A stretch of 64,000 nucleotides of DNA from Cliona cf. orientalis (lineage: Eukaryota > Porifera > Demospongiae > Clionaida > Clionaidae), in the NCBI GenBank assembly GCA_963930775.1, contig OZ005689.1, positions 22,690,058 to 22,754,057 on the forward strand. The letters are read 5' to 3'. Position 1 is the first letter of the stretch, and each line of letters opens with the position of its first letter. Made by a program: the position numbers and the translations under genes. Under the pieces are notes generated by a model. It saw only the letters and a program-made list of their open reading frames with translations. It was not told where the DNA came from and did not search any database. This document shows positions 22,484 to 33,570 of this stretch, piece by piece.

Positions 22484-23399
22484 CCCTATAAGTGATTGGT
22501 TAATTGTTGCAGGTTTGGACCTCTCCGACAACATTGGTGCATGCACTTTGAATCCAAAAATGCACAAATAAAGCGATTTGTGAAGTTGTCGTTCAGGAAT
22601 GTCCCATTGACTGTTTCCATTCATCACCAGCAGTGAATGTCTTACCATCTTTCAACTCGGCCAAACCAATCAGTTTCCAATTTTTTTTATTCCGGTGATG
22701 AGATAGTGTCAGGTAATTACAATGTCATAATAATATTATAATAGTATTTGCTATTGCATATAATATAAATAATAATATTACGTAGGCTCAATGGTGAATG
22801 TTGACCAGTATGCAGAAGTAATTACGTTATGTGGAGAAGACTCTTTGGAAATAGTAGATGGTTCGCTGCAATTACTAAGGTGTGAGTGTGTATTATATAC
22901 TATACATAAATTTGCACGTATGTGTGTACAATAATTACCCTGTGCACATGCGCAAGGGGCAAAGCAATTGGTTTGCATGGACGTTCGTCTGTTGTCGTCA
23001 GGACAAAAATCACCAGATCTCACGTTCTAGCCTCTGTGCGCTGTAAGCACAACCAATCAGTGGATATCGGTGACACTTCGAATTCACGGCTCAAAAAGGC
23101 TTACTAGTGCTACAAATCGTGCATTTTCTGTCAGCATGCCTGTGGTTTATCGACCACACCCACTAATGCAACTGCATATGCTTAAGCTCAGTGTTGGAAA
23201 GAGTCATCAAATCATATAAAAACAGCTCTGCAGTAGTGTTGCGGTACATACACTACATTGACTACAGAGTGCGTGGAGTATGTGCTCCACGAGCTCTATA
23301 GTTACTATTATGTAATATGTACAGACATGTATATAATGCATGTGTTTTAATTACGTGTTCACGTAAGTAATAGTTGCATTACCTTAACTTGTGTGCATG

Positions 23400-23560
23400 A
23401 GATGCATGCACCCCAAGGTCTTTCAACTACATACTTTGTTGGCCCATGACCTATCTCATCATTAGCCTACCCTATGATCACCTGCACCCCTCTGACAGCT
23501 GGCAATTTGCCTATGCGGTAAAAATCTTTGGTTGCTAGGTGATAATTATCATCCACCATG
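23400..23560. repeat. Dispersed repeat shared with 28200-28350
   Basis: TGCATGAGATGCA, TGGCAATTTGCCTAT and CTTTGGTTGCTAGG occur here. At 28205-28345 the sequence has TGCATGAGATGCA, CCGGCAAATTGCCTATAAA and CTTTGGTTGCTAAG in the same order. Both copies sit in introns of TE genes. It is probably a short non-autonomous element, but I cannot define its ends. Confidence 0.5.
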
Positions 23561-23984
23561 TACGTACAATATAGCTGTTCAGGCGTGAAGATCCATGGTG
23601 TGCTGTACAAGTGTGGCTCCATCATTCGTGTAATATCAAACGATAATGCTGAGGATCTCCCATTCATTTATGCACAGATAAAGCAAATATATGTTCACCT
23701 TGATCACAAGATATTCGTAACAAATATTGTTCAAGTTCATGAATTTGTGCAGTCACTTAGAGCAATCAATGTTGTTACTGAGCAACCTTTGCTATGTTTG
23801 TCAGTTTGTTTGTACTATCATGGTGTCCTTGACCTTATAACAGCTTGTATTTGGTAGAGAAAGACCATTGGCTTAAACATTCTGTTTTCTATTGATTAAT
23901 TTTAATTAATGGCCATGCATAGTTATGAAAACACTTCATTATCATTGTGGCAGCATAAAAAAATGATTGTGCTAATTTTTAATG

Positions 23985-24240
23985 TCAACACAGCACACTA
24001 ATGTGTCAAACATGGACAAAAGTGTACATTAAGCACACTTGATTAATCTAGCACATCCAAAACAGCACGCACACTTGGTGGAGGTCAATTAAGACTTGTT
24101 ATCAAACAGCATACCTACTGTGCCATATGACCGCAAATTAGCACGATTAGTGCGCTAAATGCTTGAACAGCACACCTCTGTGTTACATTAGCACACCAAC
24201 AACCATCAAAACAGCACAGCAGTTTTCTCTGCATTAATGT
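23985..24240. repeat. TGTGCT/AGCACA motif field downstream of a TE gene
   Basis: About a dozen AGCACA or AGCACG words (AACAGCACACT, AGCACACTT, TTAGCACGATTAGTGCGCTAA) within 250 bp, ending in AAAACAGCACAGCAGTTTTCTCTGCA. That end is the inverse of GAGAAAACAGACGTGCTATTTT at 13616. Both fields start 100-130 bp after the stop of a plus-strand TE gene, which suggests subterminal sequence of one TE group. Confidence 0.5.
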
Positions 24241-24619
24241 TAACAGAACAGAGTTAATCATAATAATATTATATTATACTAAAGTTAAAACAGAAGTTAT
24301 AAGTACTATAATCATTATAATTATTGTTACACTGATAATATTGTAATGTCATTCGATTTAGAATAGCCTCACAGTAAACGATAGTATATATATGGATCTG
24401 ACACAAAACAGATAGCATGGGTTTTTATAGGGTGAGGACACAAGACAGGCTGACAGGGTATGATATAACATGACAAGGACATACAGTGAAACAATGGATA
24501 CAAGACAAAATAATAATCATTCATACACGAGAACACAATTAAAGTTCAACGTGTCTGTTTGGAACACGATAGCATGTTACAATATTATTATCATAGCATC
24601 ATGCATGCACATTAATTAA
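24241..24619. other. AT-rich non-coding stretch
   Basis: AT-rich simple sequence (ATAATAATATTATATTAT) followed by unremarkable sequence. No coding signal on either strand. Confidence 0.5.
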
Positions 24620-25085
24620 AGAATTAGCTGAAGGTAGTTCAGTGCCTTAGCAGCAGAAGGCCTTGTGAAGTACTTGGGAAAACAACATTCAGTAGCGAGA
24701 TCATCCACTGCCTTCTTGATCTCATACGTAGTCAGCTTTCTGCTTCCTACTACATGTTGAAGGATATACCACCTACAGCGTAAATGTCACTCATCTTAGT
24801 CTGCCTAGATAATCCTTCAATCACTTCTGGGGGGACGTGTGTGTATTGTCTCGTGTAGTTGGCCTTCTCCAGATCATTCAAGCGATAATGCTTCCCACTG
24901 TCGACCACTGTTGCCTTTCCAAAGTCTATGATCAAGATTTGTACACACCGCTCACTTGATAAAGGTGCAGGGGGGTCAGCAACACTATCACACACAGATT
25001 GTTACATTTCAAGTCATTATGAAGCACTTTCACATCATCATGCATATATCGCACTGCTTCCATTATACTGGTTGCAAGTTAATTG
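24620..25085 (-). pseudogene. Protein kinase C-lobe fragment
   Basis: On the minus strand the chain reads AVRYMHDDVKVLHNDLKCNN (catalytic-loop HxD...N, with Asn in place of the usual Arg of HRD), then LIIDFGKAT (DFG), HVPPEVIEG (in the place of APE), and SDIYAVGGI. After a frame change it continues IKKAVDDLATECCFPKYFTRPSAAKAL. Two shifts (near 25000 and near 24755) are needed and the N-lobe is missing, so this is a pseudogene fragment. The HNDLK...DFGKA flavour is typical of kinases expanded in sponges; the substrate is unknown. Confidence 0.65.
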
Positions 25086-25264
25086 AGCTTAGTATTGAAA
25101 CGTAGTTAAAGATCTGATTAACAAAACGTTTCGGACCGAAGTCCATCAGCTGTAATGATAGTGAAAATGACCTGCACAACTGAACCTAGTTAGCATATTA
25201 GTACTCTTATATACTATTGCATGCATACTATGTGATGATGTAATCATGATGAGTCACTGATAAG

Positions 25265-25462
25265 TCAGGTGATTTGAAGTGTGCTCCATATGGGGTTAAT
25301 TTGAAATCCTTGGTCTAGGTTCATGGGCAGGTTTTCATCCTTGATATGAAGAGCTTCTTTGAACTTCCTCTTGTACAAGTAGGATTCTCGTTCGAGCACC
25401 TCCGCACTGTCCCACTGGAGGGTCTTGTTCGCGTGGACTGCAATTCGATTTGTAGCATGCAA
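25265..25462 (-). pseudogene. Penelope-like GIY-YIG nuclease end fragment
   Basis: 65 codons: RIAVHANKTLQWDSAEVLER, then ESYLYKRKFKEALHIK and ending near INPIWSTL. The HA...WD.A.VL..E....KRK..EALHIK pattern matches the last third of GIY-YIG domains found at the end of Penelope-like retroelements. The upstream part is removed at 25482, where a MITE begins, so only the extreme 3' end of the element remains. Confidence 0.5.
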
Positions 25463-25481
25463 TGAATTGGTATGGTAACAT

Positions 25482-26136
25482 TGTGACCGGATTTGGAAAA
25501 ACCCTCCGTATGGGATTATTTTCTGAAAATTGAGTTTGATGCAAGGTTGATAGAGCTAACCCGCGTTTAAGTCATAGGCCGATCGCGCGCTTTGTTGTGG
25601 AGATACAGCGCTTTGTTTGCGATCGTGACACACCTCCAATAGAGAAATTACGGTTTAAAGGTGTTGCTATGCACGCGTATGGTGTTTCCTCATACTATGC
25701 GTGACCCAGAAATCAATTAAATGGACCTGGGCGGACCCGCTCGAAATGAATGTAAAGATCAAGCGCGAGTTGAATTTCGTTGTTGACAGGGACAGCCGAT
25801 TGTTCTTAGATGCCCAAGAAGGTAAAAAGGTGAGGGAACGTACAGTAGTTCGATGAATCTAGCTGTATCTAGGTAGAGAATTCTAATTAGCGCCCATAGC
25901 AAAGGGCTCCGGGTACGGCAGCTGGGCCGACTAGGTGGGTCAAAATGAAGGCTTATTTCGCCTTCGTATAGATAGACTAGCCTCCGTAGACGATGGCAAC
26001 AGTTAGAAGAAGGGTTGTTCGACATGTATATGATAAAATCTGGACTTTGACAAATTTCGACCTGAGCTACTAAAAACGCGCATTGTGCGAATCGCGTGCA
26101 GATCCCTTACGGAGGGTTTTCCCAAATCCGGTCACA
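25482..26136. mobile_element. Complete TGTGACCGGAT-family MITE (655 bp)
   Basis: The left end is TGTGACCGGATTTGG; the right end is CCAAATCCGGTCACA, with the CCCTCCGTA/TACGGAGGG extension also inverted. The internal sequence is shared with 12169-12699, 50210-54657 and the left arm of the IS630 element at 2852. It has no intact gene. The terminal bases match the IS630-like element, which is the likely source of the transposase. Confidence 0.85.
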
Positions 26137-27165
26137 TATTATGGGTGATGAACGTGCAAGTATCAAATTGCTTCCTATGGCCCTGATAGGTGCAGTAGAA
26201 TATCAGCGATAGCAGCTATGACTACAATTGGAATGCTAGCAGTTGAGCTAAAGATCGGCTCTGTAAATAATAGGTGCCAACTGTCCTGGAACGTCCGAAA
26301 TTGGAGGTCTTGTCCCGTGTCCCGCACGGAACTTGTTTTTTGGCTTAAATGTCCCAGAATTTCTACCTGACTGAGCTGATTAACAATTATAACTTACCAA
26401 TTGCACTTGTAAATGGCTGAGCAACCTTCAAAAACTACTAGTAAATCGCTACAGGATCTCTTTAGAGTGGATTGATTGTTGACTTGTGCCAATCAGCTGG
26501 CTTGGGGGTGGAGTCAACCATTAATGATTAGTAGTGGCATTAAGGTCACATTCTCGGGGTTTAACCGATTATACGCGAATTTATACGTGCGCGCGCTCTT
26601 GTACAGCGAAATTATTTTGGGCGGAGCGAAAAATTTGAAATCATGTGACTGACAAAGGTCATAAGTCGCGAACGTTTTGTTTTTTGTATGGAGAAGTCTC
26701 TGGGATCTTGAAGAACGATCAATAAGCTATCCATCGACCCCAAGAACGTCCCCATTCGGTGTCATCTCGAGTAAGTACGATCGGGACGATGAAGCTAGAA
26801 GGGAAGATGTCGGATGAACGGACAAAGTAGCCAAATCACACATGTAAGGTATGTCATAGCCTTTTTGTGGGGCAGATGGGTAGCGAAAGAATATAGCAGT
26901 GGTAAGAGCCCATTGTTGGTGGGTTATTTCATATAAGCTACTTTAGTTACTGTTACATGCGGTAGGTGTCGATTTCTAGTGTACGTGTTTGTGCATGACT
27001 ACAACAGTGTCATGTTATTTCTGCTTTGTAGCCTAATTTGGCATATCACCTATTCCTAGTGTAGTTTGTGAGCCTTTTCGCTCACAAGATATACTTTTAT
27101 AAACAACAGATATAACTACAAGTGCTATTATAATATAGTTAAAATATGGTGCTGCTTGTGCCACT

Positions 27166-29810
27166 TCATAAACAGTCTGTTGCAGCATCTCCATTGTGGC
27201 ACAACCACACCCCACACTCGCGGCAGTGCCAAGTGGTTTCAGCTCGAACCTTGGAGGCAGAGTGGAGTGCACACTTTCTCCTCTGATGCCTGTGAGGGTT
27301 GTTCTCGTCATGTTGCCTGATAAGGAAGTGACGGTAGGGCAGAGAGCAGATGATGCCACCACGGCCTCACCTACGGCGACTGGAGTGGTCCCCAATCAGC
27401 TCCTTGGCCAGCTGGATCCTAAAGGACTTGATATTGGCGAACGTGCTTGAACTGCTATAGTGCTTCATGAAGATAAAAGCATTTGTTATTGCCACATCTA
27501 GCAGGAAATACTTATAGAACTTTCTGCTCTTTGTCCTGCAGCTGTAGTATCCTCTCAGCTGATCACCACGGTCTACTCCTCCCATATACTTGTTGTAGGA
27601 GATGATACTCTCGGGGCAAGGGACAGGGATCCGTGTTCCATCTAGCTGCCGCCTGAGGACATGTCCAGCATCATTGGGTTGACGGTTGGTCGACATCAAC
27701 ATCACTATCTCCGGTCCATCCAGGCGCTGGCGGACAACTTTCCCTTTGGGACGGTGAGTGATTCGCCCCTAAGAAATTATTCAATATCATGTACACACAA
27801 TATTTGGGCGTGTAAGTTTATGTGGTGCATGTGCAAGTATGTACTCACAAAAACCCACTGTATTATGTATTTCAGCAGTGTATAGTGTGTGTGTGTGCGC
27901 TTGTATATACACACAAGGGGTGTGCGCACTTCCATGGGTATGTCCATTTATGTAAGTATTCGTACTCAAATGACCTTAACGCTCGGCGCATGTGCACTCA
28001 CACGTGTGTACGTATCCAACGAATCCATGTGTGAGTGATACGAATGTTGAGTACAAACATTTGCACACATGAACACACCCATCCCGTGTATATATATGTA
28101 TGTATCGAGTATGGTATGAGTGTGTACACACAATACATGTACCTACATGATCAAATGACCTCACACTCACATGCACATAATAGTTATCTGCCAGTAATTG
28201 GGGTGCATGAGATGCAGGGTCGAATGTTACTGGCCGATAACTATTTTGTTGGTAGTTGACCTCTGTTGATCATTGGCCTACTTTATGATGACCCAACCCC
28301 TTCCCATAGCCGGCAAATTGCCTATAAAAACTTTGGTTGCTAAGCAACTACCAACAAACACACATACACATACACATACACATACACATACATACATACA
28401 TATACACACACACACACACACACATACATATAGTGTGTGCATATGTACGCATCCATGTGTGAAGTATGCGATCGATTTTGAGTAGGAACATTTGCACACC
28501 AAAACACTGCCTGTATATATGCACTTACGTTTTGTGTATGTGTATGTATGTATGTATGTATGGTAGTGATATACACCAGTGTGTGTACACACAATAATGC
28601 ACTACATGTACGTGTACATGCATGTCATATTGTATAGCCACTTACCCACCTATCATACATACATACATACATACAATGTCATGTATCATCATGCATACCT
28701 TTTCTTCAATTTCACTTCTTTTAGGGCTGGTGGAAACCCTTTGCGGTCCTTTCTGGCAGTACCACATGCAAGGATACCATCGTCAAGGAGATCCTGAAGC
28801 AGCTGCTCACTCGTAAAAAAGTTGTCAAAAAAGACATGGTGGTTCTTTCCTTTGAGTAGTCGAGTGAGATCTTTTACAACCCTCTGCCCAAGCTGCTTTT
28901 CTCCACTCTCCTCCTTTCCAGTATACACTTGAAAGGTGTGAAAATAGCCATTGTGGCTGTCTCCAAGCACCCACACCTTTATCCCTCGCTTGATAGGTTT
29001 CATAGGCATGTATTGTTTCACTGCAGATCTACCAGTAAACTTTATCATTGCCTCATCAACTGCTACCTCTCTCTTTGGCTCGTAGAGATCAGCGAACTGC
29101 TTGGACAGGTTATCTATCATCACTGACCGCACCTTACCTAGCCGATCATATCCGGTGATCCCTTCGGCAAAAGAGTGCTGTTGTCAGCGAAATGAAGGTA
29201 GCGAGAAATCTCGTTCTCTGGAAATTTTGTCAGCTATGGGGGGATAACGGAGGGTGCGATCAGAGTTCCAGTAGTCATCCAAAGCAGGAAGCCGGTTGAT
29301 CCCTATGAGGATGCAGAATCCCAAGTAAGCCTTGAGCTCATCTGATGTTACCTCGTCCCAATCAGTGTACTTTTCATCTCGCATGACCTGTTTAGCGTAC
29401 AGGTTAGTCTGTTCGACGATGGTGTCCGTGAGAGATGGGGTAAACATGAGCTCAAAGACTTCGGAGGGTGACTCTGGGACTGCAACTGTGGGGCCAACAG
29501 GAGACGTAAAGTCGCTGATGGAAACTGAGCTCAGTACGGATGACCATTGAGTGGGAGGGGTTGAGGGGGGAGATGCGGAGCATGACGAAGAGGGTAAGGA
29601 GGCTCCAGAACTGCCTTGCTGAGGTTGAATGCTGGTAAGTAAATTGGTATTGTTGTCATTGTCATCATTTTCATTCTCATCTAGGTCACAGTCATTAAAT
29701 TCATCATCACTCCCAGCCATCATCGGTTCATCCAGTTCATCAAAATCATCCCCACGCTCAAGCTCCTCCAAGACATCTTCTGCAGTCAGAAGCCTCACCC
29801 TCTCTGCCAT
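27166..29810 (-). pseudogene. piggyBac transposase 1, damaged
   Basis: It starts at 29810 (MAERVRLLTAEDVLEELE) with an acidic N-terminus. The frame breaks near 29190 (after RERDFSLPSFR) and resumes at 29132. Catalytic acids are present: VAVDEAMIKFTG, HVFFDNFFTS and YMGGVDRGDQ. The 5' coding part ends at 28699 (LKKR, donor GTATGC). A 0.9-kb microsatellite-rich intron runs to the acceptor at about 27772, followed by GRITHRPKGKVV. An in-frame TGA at 27367-27369 follows RRR; beyond it the same frame encodes the C-terminal Cys/His domain (KCALH, WHCRECGVWLCHNGD) ending at 27166. The TGA fits a CGA-to-TGA change. It cuts and pastes at TTAA when intact. Confidence 0.85.
27800..28690. repeat. Microsatellites and dispersed repeat in the piggyBac intron
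   Basis: CA/TG, ACATAC and CATA runs (for example 28361-28430 and 28655-28675) surround the copy of the dispersed repeat described at 23400. The many short open frames with Val-Cys-Val or Thr-His-Thr patterns are products of these repeats. Confidence 0.75.
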
Positions 29811-30740
29811 TGCTAGCTTTTCTCCTTAGTTTCTAAGTAGTTTATATTGTATGTGTGTGTAATAAAAGCGCTAGCGCTATGTATGTATACCAATATTCAT
29901 ACGCGTTGGCTACCGCTCACCTCAATAATTCAATAAACTTCAACTCAAATTTCCGGGTAAATTTCCTATGGAAGTTGCTGGTCAAGACCACTTGAGAGGG
30001 ACCTTTGGTAAGTGTAGAGTACACAGGAAAACCACAAAGAGCTGTGCTCTACGATCGTCGATAGGAGCCTGCTTCATATATACCACTCGCTATGCAGCTG
30101 ACGCCTTGAGGCGTCTACCGCGCTTAACGGCTTGCTCGCGCATGCATGCTCGCGTATGACGCCTCGAGGCGTCTATCGCGTATAATCGGTTAATTGGTCC
30201 TAGTGGGTGTGGTATGGGCGTGGAATGGGTGTGTTTGGGGCGTGGTCATTGTGCCCTGATATCCACCAAAAAAGTTGGCACCTATGGTAAATGGTGATAA
30301 TTCTTTTGACTACGTACGTGGTAGTCTAATCCCTGAGATGTTGCCATTTGATGGCAGAAATCCCAAATCTATTGTACTCCTAGACAATTGTTCCATCCAC
30401 CACGTTCGTCCAGTAACACATCTATTCAAAGATTCTGGGATACTAACACTATTCATCTCTCCATACAGCCCAAATCTCATGCCCATAGAGACAATCTTCA
30501 GTTACATTAAGTATTATCTTCAAGAGCACGATCAACTGTGGCAAACTATGCTTAACCCAAAAGTACTGGTCCAGGCAGCATTTGATGGTGTTAGCAGTTC
30601 TCATTGCAATGGGTGGATTAACAACTGTGGATACCCTTAGCAATAATAAATCACTAAACAATGATGTATGTATGACTCTATTTACACATTCAATGTTTGT
30701 CATATTATAATATAGTGTATTATAGGCCTATAATCTCGAT

Positions 30741-30990
30741 CTAGATTAGAGCTTCCTGACATAGTATCGTGCCTTGAATTTCATCATACTGTTCCTTAGT
30801 AATAGCTCCACAGTCAAGCAGGGCGTGCCATTTCTTTAACTGGTCTATACCTTCACAAAGAAAGCTAACTCCGACGGCCTGGAGATGTGACTAGTGGTGC
30901 TTGGTGTACTAGCTGCAGAGGCACTAGCTAGTATTAGCAGCTGAAGAATGTGACGAAGGGGAAGGTGAGCTCTCAGAATATCCTCAAATC
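30741..30990 (-). pseudogene. Second SHOCT-like accessory gene remnant, tail-to-tail with IS630 copy 2
   Basis: The last codons (about 30850-30741) read IDQLKKWHALLDCGAITKEQ followed by YDEIQGTIL, then a TAG. The L..L...G.IT.EQY pattern is SHOCT-like and parallels the end of the accessory gene at 3662-4507. Upstream a Ser/Pro/Ala-rich linker is visible, but with stops and shifts. Its stop codon lies 101 bp from the stop of the convergent transposase (30640). The N-terminal domain is not recognisable here. Confidence 0.6.
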
Positions 30991-30999
30991 TGAAAGGAA

Positions 31000-31880
31000 C
31001 GCTTTTTCGGTTGCTGAGAGATAGAATCGTGTTTCCCTAGCTCAACCATGTGAGCCCAAGCTCTCTTGTTCTGGAGAATATGTCACCATATGTCCCATGA
31101 ATCTTCTGGCAGATCTCATCTACCTTGGCTATTTTGGTAACATGGGCATCATATTATCGCAATGGCCCAGCTCTATTGTCTGACCTCGCTATTTATTTTC
31201 TGCAAATAAATTGCAAACGCAAAGTGCTCTGTTCTTCGCTATGGCCTTGCACCACTAGTCTTGCACTTCCGGATCGCTTGGTTTTTGTTCCATAAAAATA
31301 CGCGAGATAGCAATTTCCCGTACAAAACATATGGGCATACTTAGCATACCTTTGACCGCCGTGAATTCCAATACCTGACCTTACGTCCTGTGTGTTGTGA
31401 GAACGTTTTGGAAGGTTTTGCGAGTTGCCTTTAGCGTGGTACCCCAACAAGTGAACACTGTAGTGCTCTACCGAGTGATCATTTGCCAGTATCAAAGAAG
31501 GTATGTCGAGATTTATGTAATATACTACACACATAAAGATTTTGCTGTGAAAACAAATATCAAAACATGTAAATCGTGCTACAACGTTCATCCTAAGTAT
31601 GGATCGACCAGCCCTCTTCTCCATAGTCATGAACTCCCTGACATTGTTCACTATTCTCCTGGCTGTACTCGAAAGGCGCTGTCCCTGTCTCCCCATTTCA
31701 ATCTGTTAACATGAATAAAGATCTCATATAGATCCACAATACAGTAGTGTTGAAATACCAATAAGTTGAATAGCACAGTACACATGATCTCCTTTTGAAT
31801 TTTATTCAAAAACTGCCCGCGCTATACTCGTGCTTGTGCGCCTGGCACGGGCGTTTCATGTACATACAAACCGCCAAATT
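31000..31880 (-). pseudogene. Degenerate segment with a transposase-type HTH fragment
   Basis: On the minus strand 31696-31560 reads MGRQGQRLSSTARRIVNNVR, EFMTMEKRAG and ILRMNVVARFTC. This resembles the N-terminal helix-turn-helix of IS630-type transposases in animals. The frame then runs into sequence without a recognisable domain. The remaining sequence shows nothing I can support. Confidence 0.35.
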
Positions 31881-31883
31881 TAG

Positions 31884-32209
31884 TTTAGTCTCGTCCCCAG
31901 ACCCCACCCCCAAAAGGAGGAAAGGGTCTGGTACACATCGAGCGCTTTTTGGGGCGCACAGGATGCAGCAGGTCATGTGATCGTCATGACAACGCATCGT
32001 ATAGGCATGGCAACGCATCAGCGGCTCTCACGTGCAGCAATAGGCAGCTAGCGCGCGGGGTCACATGATAATCACATGCAAGCCACATGGCGTGAATCTG
32101 ATTGGTGCGACAGAATTCAGACATGCCAAGTCAGCAAGACCCAAAAAGCGCTCGATGTGTACCAGACCCTTTCCTCCTTTTGGGGGTGGGGTCTGGGGAC
32201 GAGACTAAA
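31884..32209. mobile_element. MITE with about 70-bp near-perfect TIRs
   Basis: TTTAGTCTCGTCCCCAGACC at 31884 continues with CCACCCCCAAAAGGAGGAAA, GGGTCTGGTACACATCGAGC and GCTTTTTGGG. The exact inverse occupies 32140-32209. The central 190 bp is unique. TTTAG occurs on both outer flanks, a possible target duplication. Short remnants with related cores lie at 33509 and 40803. Confidence 0.9.
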
Positions 32210-32649
32210 TTTAGTTTTCACCGGAAGCGCGTAATAATTGTTCATAATTAGACAGGAAGTTTCCTTAGCAACCACACATACCACAAGAATCCCCTTATAT
32301 CTATTCCTGGAATTGAGGTATGAGGCTATTTATAGCACCAATATACAGCACGTAGGATGCTGCATGTTGTAGTGCAAGAGCCATGAAATTTGACCGCTCC
32401 AAACGAAAGTTATGGCTACAATTTCTTGGAAGATGCGTTCTGGAAGCGCTTTACTTTCAAGCCTGTTGCTATTACTCTGGAGTTTTCCTGGAGTTCAGTA
32501 CATCAGCAGAGCAACTGGTAGGATGACTCTATCCTGTACAACAGTTGAAGTCTAGCTCCCCCTTTTTTGAGGAGAGTTATGGCAGGTAAAAATTTGTACT
32601 ATCTTGTACCCTACTTGTATTATAGTTGGTCCACTGAATAAGACCAAAG
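32210..32649. other. No gene recognised
   Basis: Unique-looking AT-rich sequence between the MITE and the end of the RAG1-like gene. No convincing open frame. Confidence 0.4.
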
Positions 32650-33508
32650 ACATAGATAAAAGGGCTTTGCTGTACAGTTACTCTTCTATGCTACTCCTAG
32701 AGAGCTTCTTTTTTATTGGAGGTCTAAGAGCAATGTTTTCAGGGGCGATATGGAGGTAGTGTGCCTCCATCAGGTGCTTTAGCCTCTTCAATTTATCTGG
32801 TATGGTGCGGTAGGTGTCCTTCAGAGTGTTGAATTTGGCATGAATTGACTGCTCCTTGTTCATCAAGAAGCCCAAACCCCACTTTACACCTCTGCAGCCA
32901 TGGCACCATGTGGTCTTCTAAAATGTGGAGCTTTGGTGTGACTGTTGCCTGCGGAAACTCTTCTCGGTAATATGCCATGAACTCTTCAACATTTGTGGCT
33001 GTAAAGGTAAGACTAGTCATCTAGGTTTGGGTCTACGATTGTTCCACAGTAACACCTAGTTCTACTATTTCCTCGTCATCCATATAGTTCCTGTTGAAGA
33101 TCATATGGCACTTCCAGAAGAGTCTCAAGCCTTGTGAAATCGAGTGGATATCTGATCAGCCTGAGTGTGAAGTGAGGGATCGAGCTCAAGAGCTGTGGAT
33201 GGAACAGAAGCACAGAGTGTGTCAATATTCTGTTCCTGGTGAGCATTATTTGAGATCAGTGAGTACTGGATGCATTATGAGTGTACATGTATAATACCTT
33301 CAGACATCTGTGTACATGGTTCCCCACAAAGGTTCCGCTGAAGTAGGTGCACTTTTCCACGTTAAATGAAGCCAATGCCTTGTCTAGAGCTCTCACAAAT
33401 GGACCATCACAACGCGAGAACCTTTTATTAATGATCTTGTTCAATTGTGAAATCCTGGACTCCTATAATTATGTATTGTATAAATTTGGTGTAATTGTGT
33501 GAATAGTT

Positions 33509-33570
33509 TCTAGCCTCATCCTCGGGCTCCAACTATTCAACGAAAATGGAGAGCCTGGGGATGAGGTTAC
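33509..33570. repeat. Short imperfect palindrome, probable collapsed MITE
   Basis: TAGCCTCATCCTCGGGCTCC and GGAGAGCCTGGGGATGAGGTTA face each other across about 20 bp. The core (C/T)CCCAGG resembles the TIR of the 31884 MITE. It lies in an intron of the RAG1-like gene. Confidence 0.5.

Larger units (their letters stand above)
19431..23857 (+). pseudogene. Multi-exon C2H2 / PFDVMH TE gene, decayed
   Basis: Visible exons include 19431-19610 (C2H2 finger CSLCGKSY...HLHRVH), about 19663-20050, 20176-20292, 20356-20566, 20652-20812, 20879-21055, 21107-21479, about 21640-21990, 22509-22720, 22786-22879 and 23555-23857. Motifs in order are WESARFLL, VQRGQRKLVETKHLGYVVD, FIIYYDDIEVANPLG, HKLGMFYYTLGN, GDTPAS...FSLRKCRICMATL, TTYGINRASPL, LPFDVMHTLFEGVV, TPKMHYLVHLPQQIL and FGPLRQHWCMHFESK. 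This order is that of a large family of metazoan transposon-derived proteins. In-frame TGA codons at 20927-20929 and within 22600-22645, plus a frameshift near 19735, make it non-functional. The DDE superfamily is not certain. Confidence 0.65.
26565..30189 (-). mobile_element. piggyBac transposon 1 with TTAA duplication
   Basis: TTAA at 26561-26564 and 30190-30193 flank TIRs CCGATTATACGCGA and TCGCGTATAATCGG. Just inside the right end are two 16-bp palindromes, GACGCCTTGAGGCGTC and GACGCCTCGAGGCGTC. The element carries one transposase gene on the minus strand with a 0.9-kb intron. A shorter relative with almost the same TIR is at 39254-39899. Confidence 0.9.
26271..30284. mobile_element. hAT-like MITE, split by piggyBac
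   Basis: TAGGTGCCAACTGTCC at 26271 and AAGTTGGCACCTA ending at 30284 are inverted. Without the piggyBac (26565-30189 plus one TTAA) the element is about 385 bp. GTAAAT occurs on both flanks (CTGTAAATAA / TGGTAAATGG), a possible imperfect target duplication in the transposase codons. The TIR resembles that of the MITE at 446-862. Confidence 0.65.
26150..30640 (+). pseudogene. Second IS630/Tc1-like transposase, split by nested insertions
   Basis: The 5' part (about 26150-26268) reads SYGPDRCSRISAIAAMTTIG and VELKIGSVN. The frame resumes at about 30285 with GDNSFDYVRGSLIPEMLPF, VLLDNCSIHH (second Asp), PYSPNLMPIE (Glu) and ends NCGYP at 30640. There are 34 residues between the Asp and Glu, against 35 in the copy at 4614. 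It is therefore a different lineage of the same superfamily. The N-terminal DNA-binding part and first Asp are missing (MITE 25482-26136 lies just upstream). The interrupting sequence is a hAT-like MITE containing a piggyBac element. Confidence 0.75.
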
